Shown here: positions 45,982-55,159 of the stretch, in pieces | Position numbering within the stretch: position 1 is the first letter of the stretch | Layout: every line of letters begins with the position of its first letter | Source of the DNA: Sphingopyxis sp. DBS4 | GTDB taxonomy: Bacteria; Pseudomonadota; Alphaproteobacteria; Sphingomonadales; Sphingomonadaceae | Reading direction: 5' to 3' | Length of the DNA: 64,000 nucleotides | NCBI RefSeq assembly: GCF_024628865.1 | Contig: NZ_CP102384.1 | Coordinates: forward strand, 1,437,001 to 1,501,000 | Notes under the pieces: model-generated | Told to the model about the DNA's origin: nothing | Database searches by the model: none | The model's input: the letters and a program-made list of their open reading frames with translations, nothing else | Program-made: the position numbers and the translations under genes

Positions 45982-47499
45982 CTATTGCCCGTAGTCCGCC
46001 TGGCCGGCGATACGCACCGCCTCGCGCGCCGCCGCGAACAGCGCGCCCGCCTTCGCCTCGCATTCGCGCTGCTCATAGGCGGCTTCGCTGTCGGCGACGA
46101 TGCCGGCGCCGGCCTGGACGTGCATTTCGCCGTCCTTGACGATCGCGGTGCGCAGCACGATGCAGCTGTCCATATTGCCGTCGGGGGCGAAATAGCCGAC
46201 GCCGCCCGCATAAGGCCCGCGCGCGTCGGCCTCCAGCTCGGCGATGATCTGGCAGGCGCGCACTTTAGGCGCGCCGCTGACCGTGCCCGCCGGGAAGCCC
46301 GCGAACAGCGCGTCGATCGCATCCCTGTCGGGCGCGATGCGGCCGATGACGTTCGACACGATGTGCATGACGTGGCTGTAGAACTCGACCGTATAGCTGT
46401 CGGTGACGGTGACGGTGCCGCCGGTCGCGGCGCGGCCGACATCGTTGCGGCCGAGGTCGAGCAGCATCAGATGCTCGGCGCGCTCCTTGGGATCGGCGAG
46501 CAAGGATTCGCGATTCTCGGCATCTTCCGCGCTCGTCTTGCCGCGCGGGCGGGTGCCGGCGATCGGGCGGATGGTGATCTCGCCGTCGCGGACGCGCACG
46601 AGGATTTCGGGCGACGAGCCGATGATCGCGAAGCCCGGCAGATCGAGGAAATAGAGGAAAGGCGACGGGTTGATGCGGCGGAGCGCGCGGTAGAGGTCGA
46701 AGGGCGGCAGGTCGAACGGAGTCGAGAAGCGCTGCGACAGCACGACCTGAAAGATGTCGCCCGCGGCGATATAATCCTTCGCCGCCGCGACCATATCGGC
46801 GAAGCGTTCGGGCGTCGTCGCGGGGATCGCGGCGATGTCGGCGGGCAGGGTTTCGGTGCCGGCGCGTTCGCCATGCGCGCTGGCGGTCGCGAGGCGCGCG
46901 GCGATCGCGTCGAGGCGGTCGGCCGCGGCGTCGATCATCCGGTCGATCGGCGCGCCGGCATCGGGCCAGATCGGCGCGATCAGGAACAATTCGTCGGCTA
47001 GCCGGTCGAAGACGAGGATCGTCGTCGGGCGGACGAACACCATGTCGGGCAGGCCGAGCCCGGCGCCCGGCGCGCGCGGGATGCGCTCGACGAGACCGAT
47101 GGTTTCATAGGCAAAGAAGCCGACGAGCGTCGCGAGTGCCTTCGGCAGGCCCTCCGGCACGTCGAAGCGGCATTCGGCGACGAGGTCGCGCAGCGCCTGG
47201 AGTGCGCCGGTTTCTAAGGGCGCGAAGGCGCCCTTGTCGTGCCGCCAATCGCGGTTGATCCGCGCGGCATCGCCAGTCACCTCGAACAGCAGGTCGGGGT
47301 CGAGCCCGATCAGGCTGTAGCGCCCGCGCGTCTCGCCGCTTTCGACCGATTCGAGCACCCAGTCGCCGCGGCCGGGCTCGATCAGCTTGAGCGCGGCCGA
47401 GACGGGGGTCTCGATATCCGCGATCAACCGCTGCCAGACGACCGCGCCGCGGCCGCCCGCGAGCGCTTCGAGCGCCGCGGCCCTGCCCTCGAGGGCCAC
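45982..47499 (-). CDS. trpE: Anthranilate synthase component I
   Basis: TrpE, 505 aa, converting chorismate to anthranilate with TrpG. N-terminal 'LESVESGETRGRYSLIGLDP' carries the feedback-site LESxE...YS motif, split across my quote. C-terminal blocks are 'IFQVVLSQRF', 'PSPFLYFLDL', 'PIAGTRPRGKT', 'DLGRNDVGR' and 'FPAGTVSGAPKVRA'. The start is GTG at 47499, sharing one base with the ppiD TAG (TAGTG), so translation is coupled to ppiD. The frame is open further upstream only as ppiD antiphase reading. Confidence 0.93.
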   Translation of the reverse strand: MALEGRAAALEALAGGRGAVVWQRLIADIETPVSAALKLIEPGRGDWVLESVESGETRGRYSLIGLDPDLLFEVTGDAARINRDWRHDKGAFAPLETGALQALRDLVAECRFDVPEGLPKALATLVGFFAYETIGLVERIPRAPGAGLGLPDMVFVRPTTILVFDRLADELFLIAPIWPDAGAPIDRMIDAAADRLDAIAARLATASAHGERAGTETLPADIAAIPATTPERFADMVAAAKDYIAAGDIFQVVLSQRFSTPFDLPPFDLYRALRRINPSPFLYFLDLPGFAIIGSSPEILVRVRDGEITIRPIAGTRPRGKTSAEDAENRESLLADPKERAEHLMLLDLGRNDVGRAATGGTVTVTDSYTVEFYSHVMHIVSNVIGRIAPDRDAIDALFAGFPAGTVSGAPKVRACQIIAELEADARGPYAGGVGYFAPDGNMDSCIVLRTAIVKDGEMHVQAGAGIVADSEAAYEQRECEAKAGALFAAAREAVRIAGQADYGQ

Positions 47500-49442
47500 T
47501 ATTCGGCGACCGGCGTCGCGCCGGTCAGTTCCTTGCGAAGCTGTTCGAGCAGATCCTTGTTGATCTTCACCCCGACGCGGCGCTTCGCCTCGCCGGCGAA
47601 TTGCTCGACCAACTCGTTGCCGAAGGCGGGGGCGAGCGGCTGCGCGATCGCATCGACGCGCGCGGGATCGATCGCTTTCGGATCGGGGCGGTCGACCTGG
47701 GTCAGCGCGATCACCATCCAGCCCCGGTTGCCGGGGATTTCGAGTGTCTTGACGCTGCCCTTCGCCATCGAAAAGAGCAGCGCGAGTTCGGGCGGAACCG
47801 GCTTGCCGTCCTGGCCGAGCTCTGCACGGCGGCCGCCGATCGTCTGGACGCCGGCGTTGGGTCCGGCGGCCTTCGCGGCTTCGGCGAGGCTCTTGCCGCC
47901 TTCGACCGCCTTGACGATCGCGCGCGCCTTGTCGCGGGCGACCTTCTGCCCCTCGGCAAAGCGCCATTCGCTGAGCAGGTCGCCGCGAATCTGCGCGAAG
48001 GGCGGCGGCGCCGCCGCGACGATCGACTTCACCGAATAGACGGCGAACTTCTCATTCTCGACCAGCGTCGCGAGCTGCGCTTCGCCTTCGCCGCTGGTCT
48101 GGAAAGCACCGCTGATCATCGGCGCATATTCGGCCGCGAGCGCGAAGCCCGGCGTGCCCGGCGCGCGGCCGCTGGGGAGCAGGGCGGGGGTTTCCTCGAC
48201 CTTGAGCTTGCGGTCGGCGGCGATCTCCTCGATCGAGGCGCCGCTGTTCACCGCGTCCTGGATCGCGTTGTAATAATCGACGATCGCCTCGTTCGCTTTG
48301 TTCTTGCCGAGTTCGACGCGAATCTCGGGCGTCGCGGCAGCCAGGTCGCGGGCGGGTTTGGCCGTGATGCCCTCGACGCGCGCCACCACCCAGCCGAGGC
48401 CCGACTGCACCGGGCCGATCAGATCGCCCTGCTTCGCCGCAAAGGCGGTCCTGGCGATCGCATCGCTGGCCGTCGCGGCATAGGCCGATTGCGTCAGCTC
48501 GCCGGTCGTCGAGGCCGAAAGCCCCGCGCCCTGCGCCGCGGCAGCGAGCGATACGCCGCCGCGAACCTTCGCGGCGATGGCGTTCGCGGTCGCCTGATCG
48601 GGCGCGATCACCTGCGCGAAGCGGCGCGTCTCGCTGGCGGCATATCGCGCGGCATTGTCTTTATAGGCTTTGGCGATTTCGGCATCGCTGACCGCGGGGA
48701 CCGGAACGGCGCTGCGGTCGAACAGCGCATATTGCACCACGCGGCGTTCGGGCACCGTGAATTTGGAGACGTTCTGCTTGAGGAAGGTCTGGAGCGCGGT
48801 GTCGCCCGGATCGTTCCTGGGCGCGAAGGCACTCGCCGGAATGAAGGTCGCCTGACCCTGCCGCGCCTCGAGCAGAAGCGCCGCATAGGGACGCGCGACG
48901 CCCGGCGACAGGCGGGGAACCGTGCCGATCGGCACGCCGATCTGCTCAAGCAGCAACTGCTGCCGGAGTTCCTGGCGGAGCTGCGCCTCGGTCATGCCGT
49001 TCTGGCGCAGGAAATTCTCGAACGTCTTTTGGTCGAACTTGCCCGACACCCCCGAAAAGGCCGGAATGTCGGCGATGCGGCCGTCGATCTGGCGCTTGCT
49101 GACGCTGAAGCCGATCTTGGTCGCGAACTGATCGAAGGCCAGGCCGTCGACGAGCTGGCCGAGCACCTGATCGAGCCCGCCACCTTCGACGAAAGCCGCC
49201 ATGGTGAGGCCCGGCTGCTGCTGGCGCGCCTGATTATACGACTGGCGCACGCGGTCGCGCAGTTCGCCGAGGCCGATCTCGCGATTGCCGACCTTGGCGA
49301 CATTGGCACCGCCGAGCCCGCCGAACGAGGCGTTGCCGGTCACGTCGCCGAGCGCGAACAATATGCCGATCAGGACGATGAAGGCGAGCGCGATGAATTT
49401 GCCGATCGTCGAACTGAAAAGGTTGCGGAGGTTCGTGATCAT
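47499..49442 (-). CDS. ppiD: Peptidyl-prolyl isomerase PpiD/SurA-type, membrane anchored
   Basis: A 647-aa periplasmic chaperone tethered by one N-terminal helix ('KFIALAFIVLIGILFALGDV'). SurA-N-like regions ('FLRQNGMTEAQLRQELRQQL') surround a parvulin-like domain that is poorly conserved, as in PpiD, where activity is weak. It helps proteins leaving the Sec translocon. Length agrees with PpiD (about 620). Its TAG stop overlaps the trpE GTG, a link often seen in sphingomonads. It is divergent from tpiA. Confidence 0.88.
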   Translation of the reverse strand: MITNLRNLFSSTIGKFIALAFIVLIGILFALGDVTGNASFGGLGGANVAKVGNREIGLGELRDRVRQSYNQARQQQPGLTMAAFVEGGGLDQVLGQLVDGLAFDQFATKIGFSVSKRQIDGRIADIPAFSGVSGKFDQKTFENFLRQNGMTEAQLRQELRQQLLLEQIGVPIGTVPRLSPGVARPYAALLLEARQGQATFIPASAFAPRNDPGDTALQTFLKQNVSKFTVPERRVVQYALFDRSAVPVPAVSDAEIAKAYKDNAARYAASETRRFAQVIAPDQATANAIAAKVRGGVSLAAAAQGAGLSASTTGELTQSAYAATASDAIARTAFAAKQGDLIGPVQSGLGWVVARVEGITAKPARDLAAATPEIRVELGKNKANEAIVDYYNAIQDAVNSGASIEEIAADRKLKVEETPALLPSGRAPGTPGFALAAEYAPMISGAFQTSGEGEAQLATLVENEKFAVYSVKSIVAAAPPPFAQIRGDLLSEWRFAEGQKVARDKARAIVKAVEGGKSLAEAAKAAGPNAGVQTIGGRRAELGQDGKPVPPELALLFSMAKGSVKTLEIPGNRGWMVIALTQVDRPDPKAIDPARVDAIAQPLAPAFGNELVEQFAGEAKRRVGVKINKDLLEQLRKELTGATPVAE

Positions 49443-49611
49443 GAAGCGGTCAGTCTTTCGGCAGGCGCGGATGTGCGCGGTCGCGCGCTGCTTTAGGCGG
49501 GACGGGAGAGCGCATCAAGGCGGGAAAGTGCGAGCGCTCGTGACCGGCTTGCCTTGGCGGCTCCCTCGCCGCTAGGGGAAGCCATCGGATCGATGAACAA
49601 GGGAATGGGCG

Positions 49612-50361
49612 ATGACGCGGCGCAAATATGTGGTCGGCAATTGGAAGATGAACGGGCTGATAGCCGCGCTCGACGAGGCGAAGGCAATTTTCGCCGCCGC
49701 CGAAGCACATTCTTCGGTCGATGTCGCGCTCTGCCCGCCATTCACGCTGATCGGCGCGATGGTTGCCGCGGCGCCCGGTGCGGCGGTCGGCGGGCAGGAC
49801 TGCCATGCATCGGCTTCGGGCGCCTTTACCGGTTCGGTCGCGGCGCCGATGCTTGCCGATGCGGGGGCAAGCCTCGTCATCGTCGGGCATAGCGAGCGGC
49901 GCGAGGGGTTCGACGAAAGCGACGCCGACGTCCGCGCCAAGGCCGAGGCGGCGCTCGCGGCAGGACTGTCGGTGATCCTGTGCGTCGGCGAACCGCGTGC
50001 GGTGCGCGAATCGGGCGGGGCGATCGCTTATGTGCTGGCGCAGGTTGCGGGATCGCTGCCCGGCGATTTCGATCCGGCGCGGCTTGCTATTGCCTATGAA
50101 CCGATCTGGGCGATCGGAACCGGACTGGTGCCGACCGTCGCCGACGTCGCCGATATGCACGGGGCGATCCGGGCAAAGCTGGGCGAGCAGGCCGGCAGCG
50201 ATGCGGCGCGGGTCATGCGCATTCTCTATGGCGGGTCGGTCAACGGCGAGAACGCCGCCGAGCTGCTGGGCGCGGGCGACGTCGACGGCGCACTGGTCGG
50301 CGGCGCGAGCCTGACCGCGGCGAAGTTCGCGCCGATCGTCGAAGCGGCGGCCAGTCTCTGA
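49612..50361 (+). CDS. tpiA: Triosephosphate isomerase
   Basis: TpiA, 249 aa, interconverting DHAP and glyceraldehyde-3-phosphate. Catalytic residues lie in 'VGNWKMNG' (Lys), 'VIVGHSERREG' (His) and 'AYEPIWAIGTG' (Glu), with the phosphate loop 'YGGSVNGENA' near the end. Length is standard. The 169-base spacer to ppiD holds both promoters. A repeat element separates it from secG. Confidence 0.97.
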   Translation: MTRRKYVVGNWKMNGLIAALDEAKAIFAAAEAHSSVDVALCPPFTLIGAMVAAAPGAAVGGQDCHASASGAFTGSVAAPMLADAGASLVIVGHSERREGFDESDADVRAKAEAALAAGLSVILCVGEPRAVRESGGAIAYVLAQVAGSLPGDFDPARLAIAYEPIWAIGTGLVPTVADVADMHGAIRAKLGEQAGSDAARVMRILYGGSVNGENAAELLGAGDVDGALVGGASLTAAKFAPIVEAAASL

Positions 50362-50362
50362 T

Positions 50363-50440
50363 CGCCACCCCCGCGAAGGCGGGTGCTGCCATCGGCCTTG
50401 CGCAAGGTTGCCAGCGGCCCCCGCCTTCGCGGGGGCGACG
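50363..50440. repeat. Family A-like element between tpiA and secG
   Basis: Arms 'CCCCCGCGAAGGCGGG' and 'CCCCCGCCTTCGCGGGGG' flank a centre with GGCCTTGCGCAAGG, itself a palindrome. It begins one base after the tpiA stop. The mRNA form would fold as two hairpins on a stem. Confidence 0.75.
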
Positions 50441-50523
50441 TATGGGTTGAACCCCCGCCGCTTCGTCTCTATGTGCGCCGCGGGCGTGGTCCGTATGGGG
50501 CCGCGCAAGGTCCGGGAAATATC

Positions 50524-50958
50524 ATGTCCAGTCTCTTCACCTTCCTGCTCGTCGTCCAGGCGCTGATCGCCGCGGTGATGATCGGCGTCATCCTGATGCA
50601 GAAGTCGGAAGGCGGCGGCCTGGGGGTCGGCGGCAGCCCCGCGGGGCTGCTCTCGGCGCGCGGCGCGGCGGATTTCATGACCCGGGCGACCACGGTGCTC
50701 GCGACCTTGTTCGTCGGTCTGTCGATCGTTCTTGCGGCGCTGGCCTCGGTGGGCGGAGCCGGCGGTTCGACGATCGATACCTCGCTGTCGAAGACCGCGC
50801 AGCAGAGCAGCGGCGCGCCCGCTTCGTCGCTGACCGGCGCGGCGCAGAACGCCCCGGCCCAGAGCGCTCCCGCTTCGGACGATCCGCTCGCCGCTGCATC
50901 CGCCGCGGCCAGCCAGAAGGCGGCTCCGGCCCCGACCGAAGCGCCCGCCAAGAAATAA
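50524..50958 (+). CDS. secG: Preprotein translocase subunit SecG
   Basis: SecG, 144 aa, the accessory subunit of SecYEG. Two membrane helices ('LFTFLLVVQALIAAVMIGVI' and 'TTVLATLFVGLSIVLAALA') flank the conserved loop 'LMQKSEGGGLGVGG'. A long Ala/Pro/Ser-rich tail is typical of alphaproteobacteria. The ATG at 50524 is used; the frame is open through the upstream repeat but that stretch is not conserved coding. tpiA-secG-pyrG is a familiar order. Confidence 0.93.
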   Translation: MSSLFTFLLVVQALIAAVMIGVILMQKSEGGGLGVGGSPAGLLSARGAADFMTRATTVLATLFVGLSIVLAALASVGGAGGSTIDTSLSKTAQQSSGAPASSLTGAAQNAPAQSAPASDDPLAAASAAASQKAAPAPTEAPAKK

Positions 50959-50970
50959 GCCCGTAAATCC

Positions 50971-51052
50971 CCGGACAGCTTCGGCTTTCCGGCTTCGCAC
51001 GCGCGGCAGCGGAAAAATTTCCGCGTCGGGCGATTCGACGGCTTGCGCCGTC
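50971..51052 (+). other. Three hairpins in the secG-pyrG spacer
   Basis: CCGGA...TCCGG (50971-50992, loop TTCG), GCGGAAA-AA-TTTCCGC (51009-51024) and GACGG-CTTGCG-CCGTC (51037-51052) follow one another in the 123-base gap. None has a following T-run. They may be leader structures of pyrG mRNA or a Rho-type end of secG; pairing is the only evidence. Confidence 0.4.
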
Positions 51053-51081
51053 CCCCTCCTGTTGAGTAAGTCTTTCCTCCC

Positions 51082-52710
51082 ATGGCGCGGTTCATTTTTA
51101 TCACCGGCGGCGTGGTCTCCTCGCTTGGCAAAGGTTTGATGGCGGCTAGCCTGGCTGCCTTGTTGCAGGCGCGTGGCTATCGTGTGCGTATCCGGAAGTT
51201 CGACCCTTATCTGAACGTCGACCCGGGAACGATGTCGCCCTATCAGCATGGCGAGGTCTATGTGACCGACGACGGGGCCGAAACCGACCTCGACCTTGGT
51301 CATTACGAGCGTTTCACCGGCGTCGCGGCGCGGCAGAGCGACAATGTCACCTCGGGCCGCATCTATCAGCAGATCATCACCAAGGAACGCCGCGGCGACT
51401 ATCTGGGCGCGACGGTGCAGGTGGTTCCCCACGTCACCGACGCGATCAAGGCCTTTGCCCGCGCCGAGACCGACGACCTCGATTTCGTGCTGTGCGAGAT
51501 CGGCGGCACCGTCGGCGACATCGAATCGTTGCCGTTCATCGAGGCGATCCGCCAGCTTCGCAACGAGGAGGGGCGCGAGAATACGCTGTCCGTCCACGTC
51601 ACTTTGGTGCCCTATATTGCCGCCGCGGGCGAGCTGAAGACCAAGCCGACCCAGCATAGCGTGCGCGAGCTTGCCTCGCTGGGCGTCCAGCCCGACGTGC
51701 TGCTCTGCCGCTGCGAAAAGCCGTTGCCCGAGGGCGAGCGCGCGAAGATCGCGCAATTCTGCAACGTGCGGAAGGAAGCGGTGATCCCGGCGCTCGACGC
51801 CGATTCGATCTATTCGGTGCCGGTGCAATATCATGGCGAGGGGCTCGATTCGGAGGTGCTGCGCGCTTTCGGCATCCATGATGCGCCCGAACCCGACCTG
51901 ACTGCCTGGTACGACATCATGGATCGCAAGCAGCACCCCGAGGGTGAGGTCACGATCGGCGTCGTCGGCAAATATGTCTCGCTGCCCGACGCCTATAAAT
52001 CGCTCAACGAGGCGCTGGTCCACGGCGGCATGGCGAACCGGGTCAAGGTCAACATCCGCTGGCTCGACGCCGAAATGTTCGAGGAAGGCGACCTCGCGGC
52101 CAGACTGGAGCCGATGCACGGCATTCTTGTGCCCGGCGGCTTCGGCGAGCGGGGGTCCGAAGGCAAGATCGCGAGCGTCCGCTTCGCGCGCGAACAGGGG
52201 GTGCCGTTCCTCGGCATCTGCCTCGGCATGCAGATGGCGTGCATCGAGGGCGCGCGGAACACGAGCGGGATCGCCAAGGCGTCGAGCACCGAGTTCGGCA
52301 CTACCGACGAGCCCGTCGTCGGCCTGATCACCGAATGGATGAGCGCCGAGGGCCTTCAGCAGCGCGGCGCGAACACCGATTTGGGCGGAACGATGCGGCT
52401 CGGCGCCTATGACGCCAAGCTGTCGCCGAACAGCCATGTCGCTAGCATCTATGGCGCGAACGACATCAGCGAACGCCACCGGCACCGATATGAGGTTAAC
52501 GGAGCGTATCGCGAAGCGCTCGAAAAGGGCGGTCTGGTCTTTTCAGGCCTGTCGCCCGATGGCATGCTGCCCGAAATCGTCGAGCGTCCGGACCATCCGT
52601 GGTTCATCGGGGTGCAGTTCCACCCCGAGCTCAAATCCAAGCCCTTTGATCCGCATCCGCTGTTCAAGGGGTTCATCGAAGCCGCAGTGAAGCAGAGCCG
52701 GCTCGTCTAA
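51082..52710 (+). CDS. pyrG: CTP synthase
   Basis: PyrG, 542 aa, makes CTP from UTP, ATP and glutamine. The synthase domain starts '[16 protein letters not shown]' and contains '[19 protein letters not shown]', split by family convention. The C-terminal class I amidotransferase has Cys380 ('GICLGMQMA') and the His-Glu of 'GVQFHPEL'. No signal or extra domain. It is 123 bases after secG, with several hairpins in between. Confidence 0.97.
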   Translation: MARFIFITGGVVSSLGKGLMAASLAALLQARGYRVRIRKFDPYLNVDPGTMSPYQHGEVYVTDDGAETDLDLGHYERFTGVAARQSDNVTSGRIYQQIITKERRGDYLGATVQVVPHVTDAIKAFARAETDDLDFVLCEIGGTVGDIESLPFIEAIRQLRNEEGRENTLSVHVTLVPYIAAAGELKTKPTQHSVRELASLGVQPDVLLCRCEKPLPEGERAKIAQFCNVRKEAVIPALDADSIYSVPVQYHGEGLDSEVLRAFGIHDAPEPDLTAWYDIMDRKQHPEGEVTIGVVGKYVSLPDAYKSLNEALVHGGMANRVKVNIRWLDAEMFEEGDLAARLEPMHGILVPGGFGERGSEGKIASVRFAREQGVPFLGICLGMQMACIEGARNTSGIAKASSTEFGTTDEPVVGLITEWMSAEGLQQRGANTDLGGTMRLGAYDAKLSPNSHVASIYGANDISERHRHRYEVNGAYREALEKGGLVFSGLSPDGMLPEIVERPDHPWFIGVQFHPELKSKPFDPHPLFKGFIEAAVKQSRLV

Positions 52711-52736
52711 CGCAAAAGCAAAGGGATGACAGGGGC

Positions 52737-53423
52737 ATGGATCACGCGAAACTCGCTGCACTGCAGGGCCCCGACAGCATATTCTCGGGCCTGACCGTCG
52801 AGGATTGGGCCGAGATCGCCAGCCGGTCGGTGCAGATCAGCTTTGCCAAGGGCAAGGAATTGCTCGTTCAGGGCGACCCCGGCGACATGATGTTGATCCT
52901 GACCGAAGGCACCGCGCGCGTGTCGATGCTAACCGCGGGCGGGCGCGAGATCGTCCTTGCTTATGCCGAGCCCGGCGCGGTGCTGGGCGAGATCGCGCTG
53001 CTCGACGGCGGCGAACGCACCGCCTCGGTAACCGCGACGAGCGCGGGGAGCGCGCTTCAACTCGGCCGCAATGCGCTCAAGGATTTTTCGGCGAGCCATC
53101 CCGAATTCACCTGGTCGCTGATGCAGCAACTCGCGCGGCGGCTGCGCACCGCCGACCAGACGATCGAAAGCGACCGCGCCTATGCCTCGGGCCCGCGGCT
53201 CGCGCGCTATCTCAAGCGGTTGATCCGCAAGGATGCTACGGAAAATACGCACCGCGTCGAATTGAGCCAGACCGAGCTCGGCAATTTCGCGGGGATGAGC
53301 CGCGAGCATATCAATCGCCAGCTTCGCAGTTGGGAGGAATCGGGCGTGATCTCGCTGGAGCAGGGGCGGGTGAGGGTGCTCGATACCGAGATGCTCGAGG
53401 ATATCAGCGAGAGCGAGGGGTAA
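52737..53423 (+). CDS. Crp/Fnr-family transcription regulator
   Basis: A 228-aa regulator with an N-terminal cyclic-nucleotide-binding-like beta roll ('LLVQGDPGDMMLILTEG', 'GAVLGEIALLDGGERTASV') and a C-terminal winged HTH ('LSQTELGNFAGMSREHINRQ'). There is no N-terminal cysteine cluster, so it is not an Fnr oxygen sensor. 'GEIALLDGGERTASV' resembles the cAMP-binding pocket of Crp (G-E-x-A...R-T/S-A), so a cyclic nucleotide ligand is plausible. It follows pyrG by 26 bases. Its target is unknown. Confidence 0.88.
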   Translation: MDHAKLAALQGPDSIFSGLTVEDWAEIASRSVQISFAKGKELLVQGDPGDMMLILTEGTARVSMLTAGGREIVLAYAEPGAVLGEIALLDGGERTASVTATSAGSALQLGRNALKDFSASHPEFTWSLMQQLARRLRTADQTIESDRAYASGPRLARYLKRLIRKDATENTHRVELSQTELGNFAGMSREHINRQLRSWEESGVISLEQGRVRVLDTEMLEDISESEG

Positions 53424-53433
53424 AACCCTATTC

Positions 53434-53532
53434 GTCATTCCCGCGAAAGCGGGAACCCAGTTGCACCGTTTGGATACGGCGCTACCGCGCCGTTTCTTGG
53501 TTTCGCTGGGTTCCCGCTTTCGCGGGAATGAC
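53434..53532. repeat. Family A element with a longer centre
   Basis: The outer arms match family A: GTCATTCCCGCGAAAGCGGG on the left and its complement on the right, up to AATGAC at 53532. The centre differs from the 33.6/41.3 kb copies and holds its own palindrome (ACGGCGC / GCGCCGT). It starts 11 bases after the Crp/Fnr stop. Confidence 0.85.
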
Positions 53533-53610
53533 GAAGTTGGAATCTTGCAGCCCAGCCGACGCTTCGTGCCAGAATCACAACGCCCGGGCCTCTGACGAGA
53601 CCCGGGCGCC

Positions 53611-53738
53611 TGTGACGAACACTCGCCATCCCCCTTTGTTGCAAGCCCGGCGAAAGGCCTGCACTCCCTGGAGCCGGGCCTTTGGGCCGCGTTGAACCAG
53701 AGAGTGTGGGCTAGGGCCATGGGGGGAGTTTGTCACCC
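53611..53738 (+). ncRNA. ssrS: Candidate 6S RNA
   Basis: This gene-free stretch folds like 6S RNA. A closing stem forms from GTGACGAAC (53612-53620) with GTTTGTCAC (53728-53736) and CCCCC (53630-53634) with GGGGG (53721-53726). The bubble flanks resemble E. coli 6S: TGTTGCAAGC (53637-53646) with CTCCCTGGAGCCG on the 5' side, and TTGAACCA (53692-53699) then GGGCTAGGGCC on the 3' side, compared with TTGAACCA and GGGTTACAGCC. 6S RNA binds housekeeping RNA polymerase in stationary phase. The ends are approximate; a G/C-rich hairpin at 53581-53608 may belong to it. Confidence 0.65.
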
Positions 53739-53908
53739 TTCGGCACGCTTATCGCGTTTCTTTTGACCCGGCCTGTGGCCGATGAGCAACATATTGTGCG
53801 AATCGTTCGCAACTAGGTGGCGCCAGCGCTCCTTGCCAGCGACCCCGCCGCTGCCTAAAGCGAGGCCATGACCGCACCGCGCATTGCGCCAAAAAGGCCG
53901 CTCGCCCC
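53739..53908. other. Non-coding leader before the lolC/E gene
   Basis: No gene is visible here. A TTTCTTTT run (53757-53764) may mark the end of the 6S transcript. TGCGAA-TCG-TTCGCA (53797-53811) is a perfect 6-3-6 inverted repeat, about 98 bases before the lolC/E start, and could be an operator. Together with the repeat and the 6S candidate, this explains the 485-base gap after the Crp/Fnr gene. Confidence 0.45.
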
Positions 53909-55159
53909 ATGATCCTGCGTGCGTATGAACGCGCCATCTTCAAACGCTATCTGCTCCCCCAGCGCGGCGAAGGCTTCATCTTCGTCGCCGCGGCGTTCAG
54001 CTTCATCGCGGTGACGCTGGGGGTCGCGGCGCTGGTGATCGTGATGAGCGTGATGAACGGCGTCCGGTCCGACCTGTTCGACAAGATCGTCGGGCTGAAC
54101 GGCCATGCGGTGGTGCAGGGCTTCGGTGGCCGGATCGACGATTGGCAGGATGTGCTGAAGCAGGCGAAGGCGACGCCGGGCGTCACATCGGCGACGCCGC
54201 TGATCGAACAGCCGCTGCTCGTGACGTTCAGCGGGCGCGTCGAGGGGGTGCTGGTGCGCGGCATGACCGTGCCCGACATCCGCAAGAACGACGTGCTGGG
54301 CGGCAAGGTGCTGCAGGGCAGCCTCAATTCGCTCACCCCGGGTTCGGGCAATGTCGCGCTCGGCAGCGAACTGGCGCGCAATCTGGGGGCGACGGTCGGG
54401 TCGACGGTGACGATCATCAACCCGCAGGGGCGCTCGACGCCCTTCGGGACGGTGCCGCGTGAAATCGCCTACCGCGTGTCGGCAATCTTCGAGATCGGCG
54501 TCTATGATTTCGACAAGGCCTATGTCGTGATGCCGATGGAGGATGCGCAGCTTTTGCTGCTCAGCGGCGACCAGATCGGGATGATCGAGGTCAAGGTGAC
54601 CGACCCCGACCATGTCGGCGACATATTGCAGCCGCTGGCCGAGAAGGTCGCGGCGAAGGCGGTGATTTCGGATTGGAGATCGATGAACGCGAGCCTGTTC
54701 GAGGCGCTGTCGATCGAGCGCGTCGCGATGTTCATCATCCTGTCGCTGATCATCCTGGTCGCGGCGTTCAACATCATCTCGTCGCTGATCATGCTGGTGC
54801 GCGCCAAGATGCGCGACATGGCGATATTGCGGACGATGGGGGCATCGCGCGATTCGGTGATGCGCATCTTCATCGCGATCGGGCTGGCGATCGGGGTCGC
54901 GGGAACCTTGATGGGAATGGCGATCGGTTTCGGCCTGCTCTTTTTCCGCCAGAATGTGCTGCGCGGGTTCGAGATCATCACCGGGCAATCGCTTTGGGAC
55001 CCGTCGATCCGCTTCCTGACCGAGCTGCCCTCGAAACCCGATCCGTTCGAGATCACGGGGATCGCGGTGATGACGATCGTGTTCAGTTTCCTCGCGACGC
55101 TCTATCCCGCCTATAAGGCCGCGAACACCGATCCGGTGCAGGTGCTCCGCTATGAGTGA
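53909..55159 (+). CDS. Lipoprotein-releasing ABC transporter permease (LolC/LolE)
   Basis: A 416-aa permease with four membrane helices: one near the N terminus ('[21 protein letters not shown]') and three in the C-terminal half, with a large periplasmic domain between. '[16 protein letters not shown]' is the coupling-helix block of FtsX/LolCE proteins. With LolD it moves outer-membrane lipoproteins to LolA. Alphaproteobacteria usually have one such permease acting as LolF, so C versus E cannot be decided. It overlaps lolD by 8 bases. Confidence 0.93.
   Translation: MILRAYERAIFKRYLLPQRGEGFIFVAAAFSFIAVTLGVAALVIVMSVMNGVRSDLFDKIVGLNGHAVVQGFGGRIDDWQDVLKQAKATPGVTSATPLIEQPLLVTFSGRVEGVLVRGMTVPDIRKNDVLGGKVLQGSLNSLTPGSGNVALGSELARNLGATVGSTVTIINPQGRSTPFGTVPREIAYRVSAIFEIGVYDFDKAYVVMPMEDAQLLLLSGDQIGMIEVKVTDPDHVGDILQPLAEKVAAKAVISDWRSMNASLFEALSIERVAMFIILSLIILVAAFNIISSLIMLVRAKMRDMAILRTMGASRDSVMRIFIAIGLAIGVAGTLMGMAIGFGLLFFRQNVLRGFEIITGQSLWDPSIRFLTELPSKPDPFEITGIAVMTIVFSFLATLYPAYKAANTDPVQVLRYE

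Noticed and set aside
45433..47001. 522-aa plus-strand open frame opposite trpE and the hydrolase gene
   Set aside because: It crosses two genes with complete active sites on the other strand, and its composition is typical of antisense reading in GC-rich DNA.
49450..52485. 1011-aa minus-strand open frame across tpiA, secG and pyrG
   Set aside because: It crosses three well-supported genes and two intergenic regions, with no conserved motif.
53551..53760. tRNA, tmRNA or SRP RNA in the gap after the Crp/Fnr gene
   Set aside because: No T-loop GGTTCGAATCC-like motif, no tag peptide reading frame and no SRP domain IV GGAA/AGCAG loop were seen; 6S RNA fits better.
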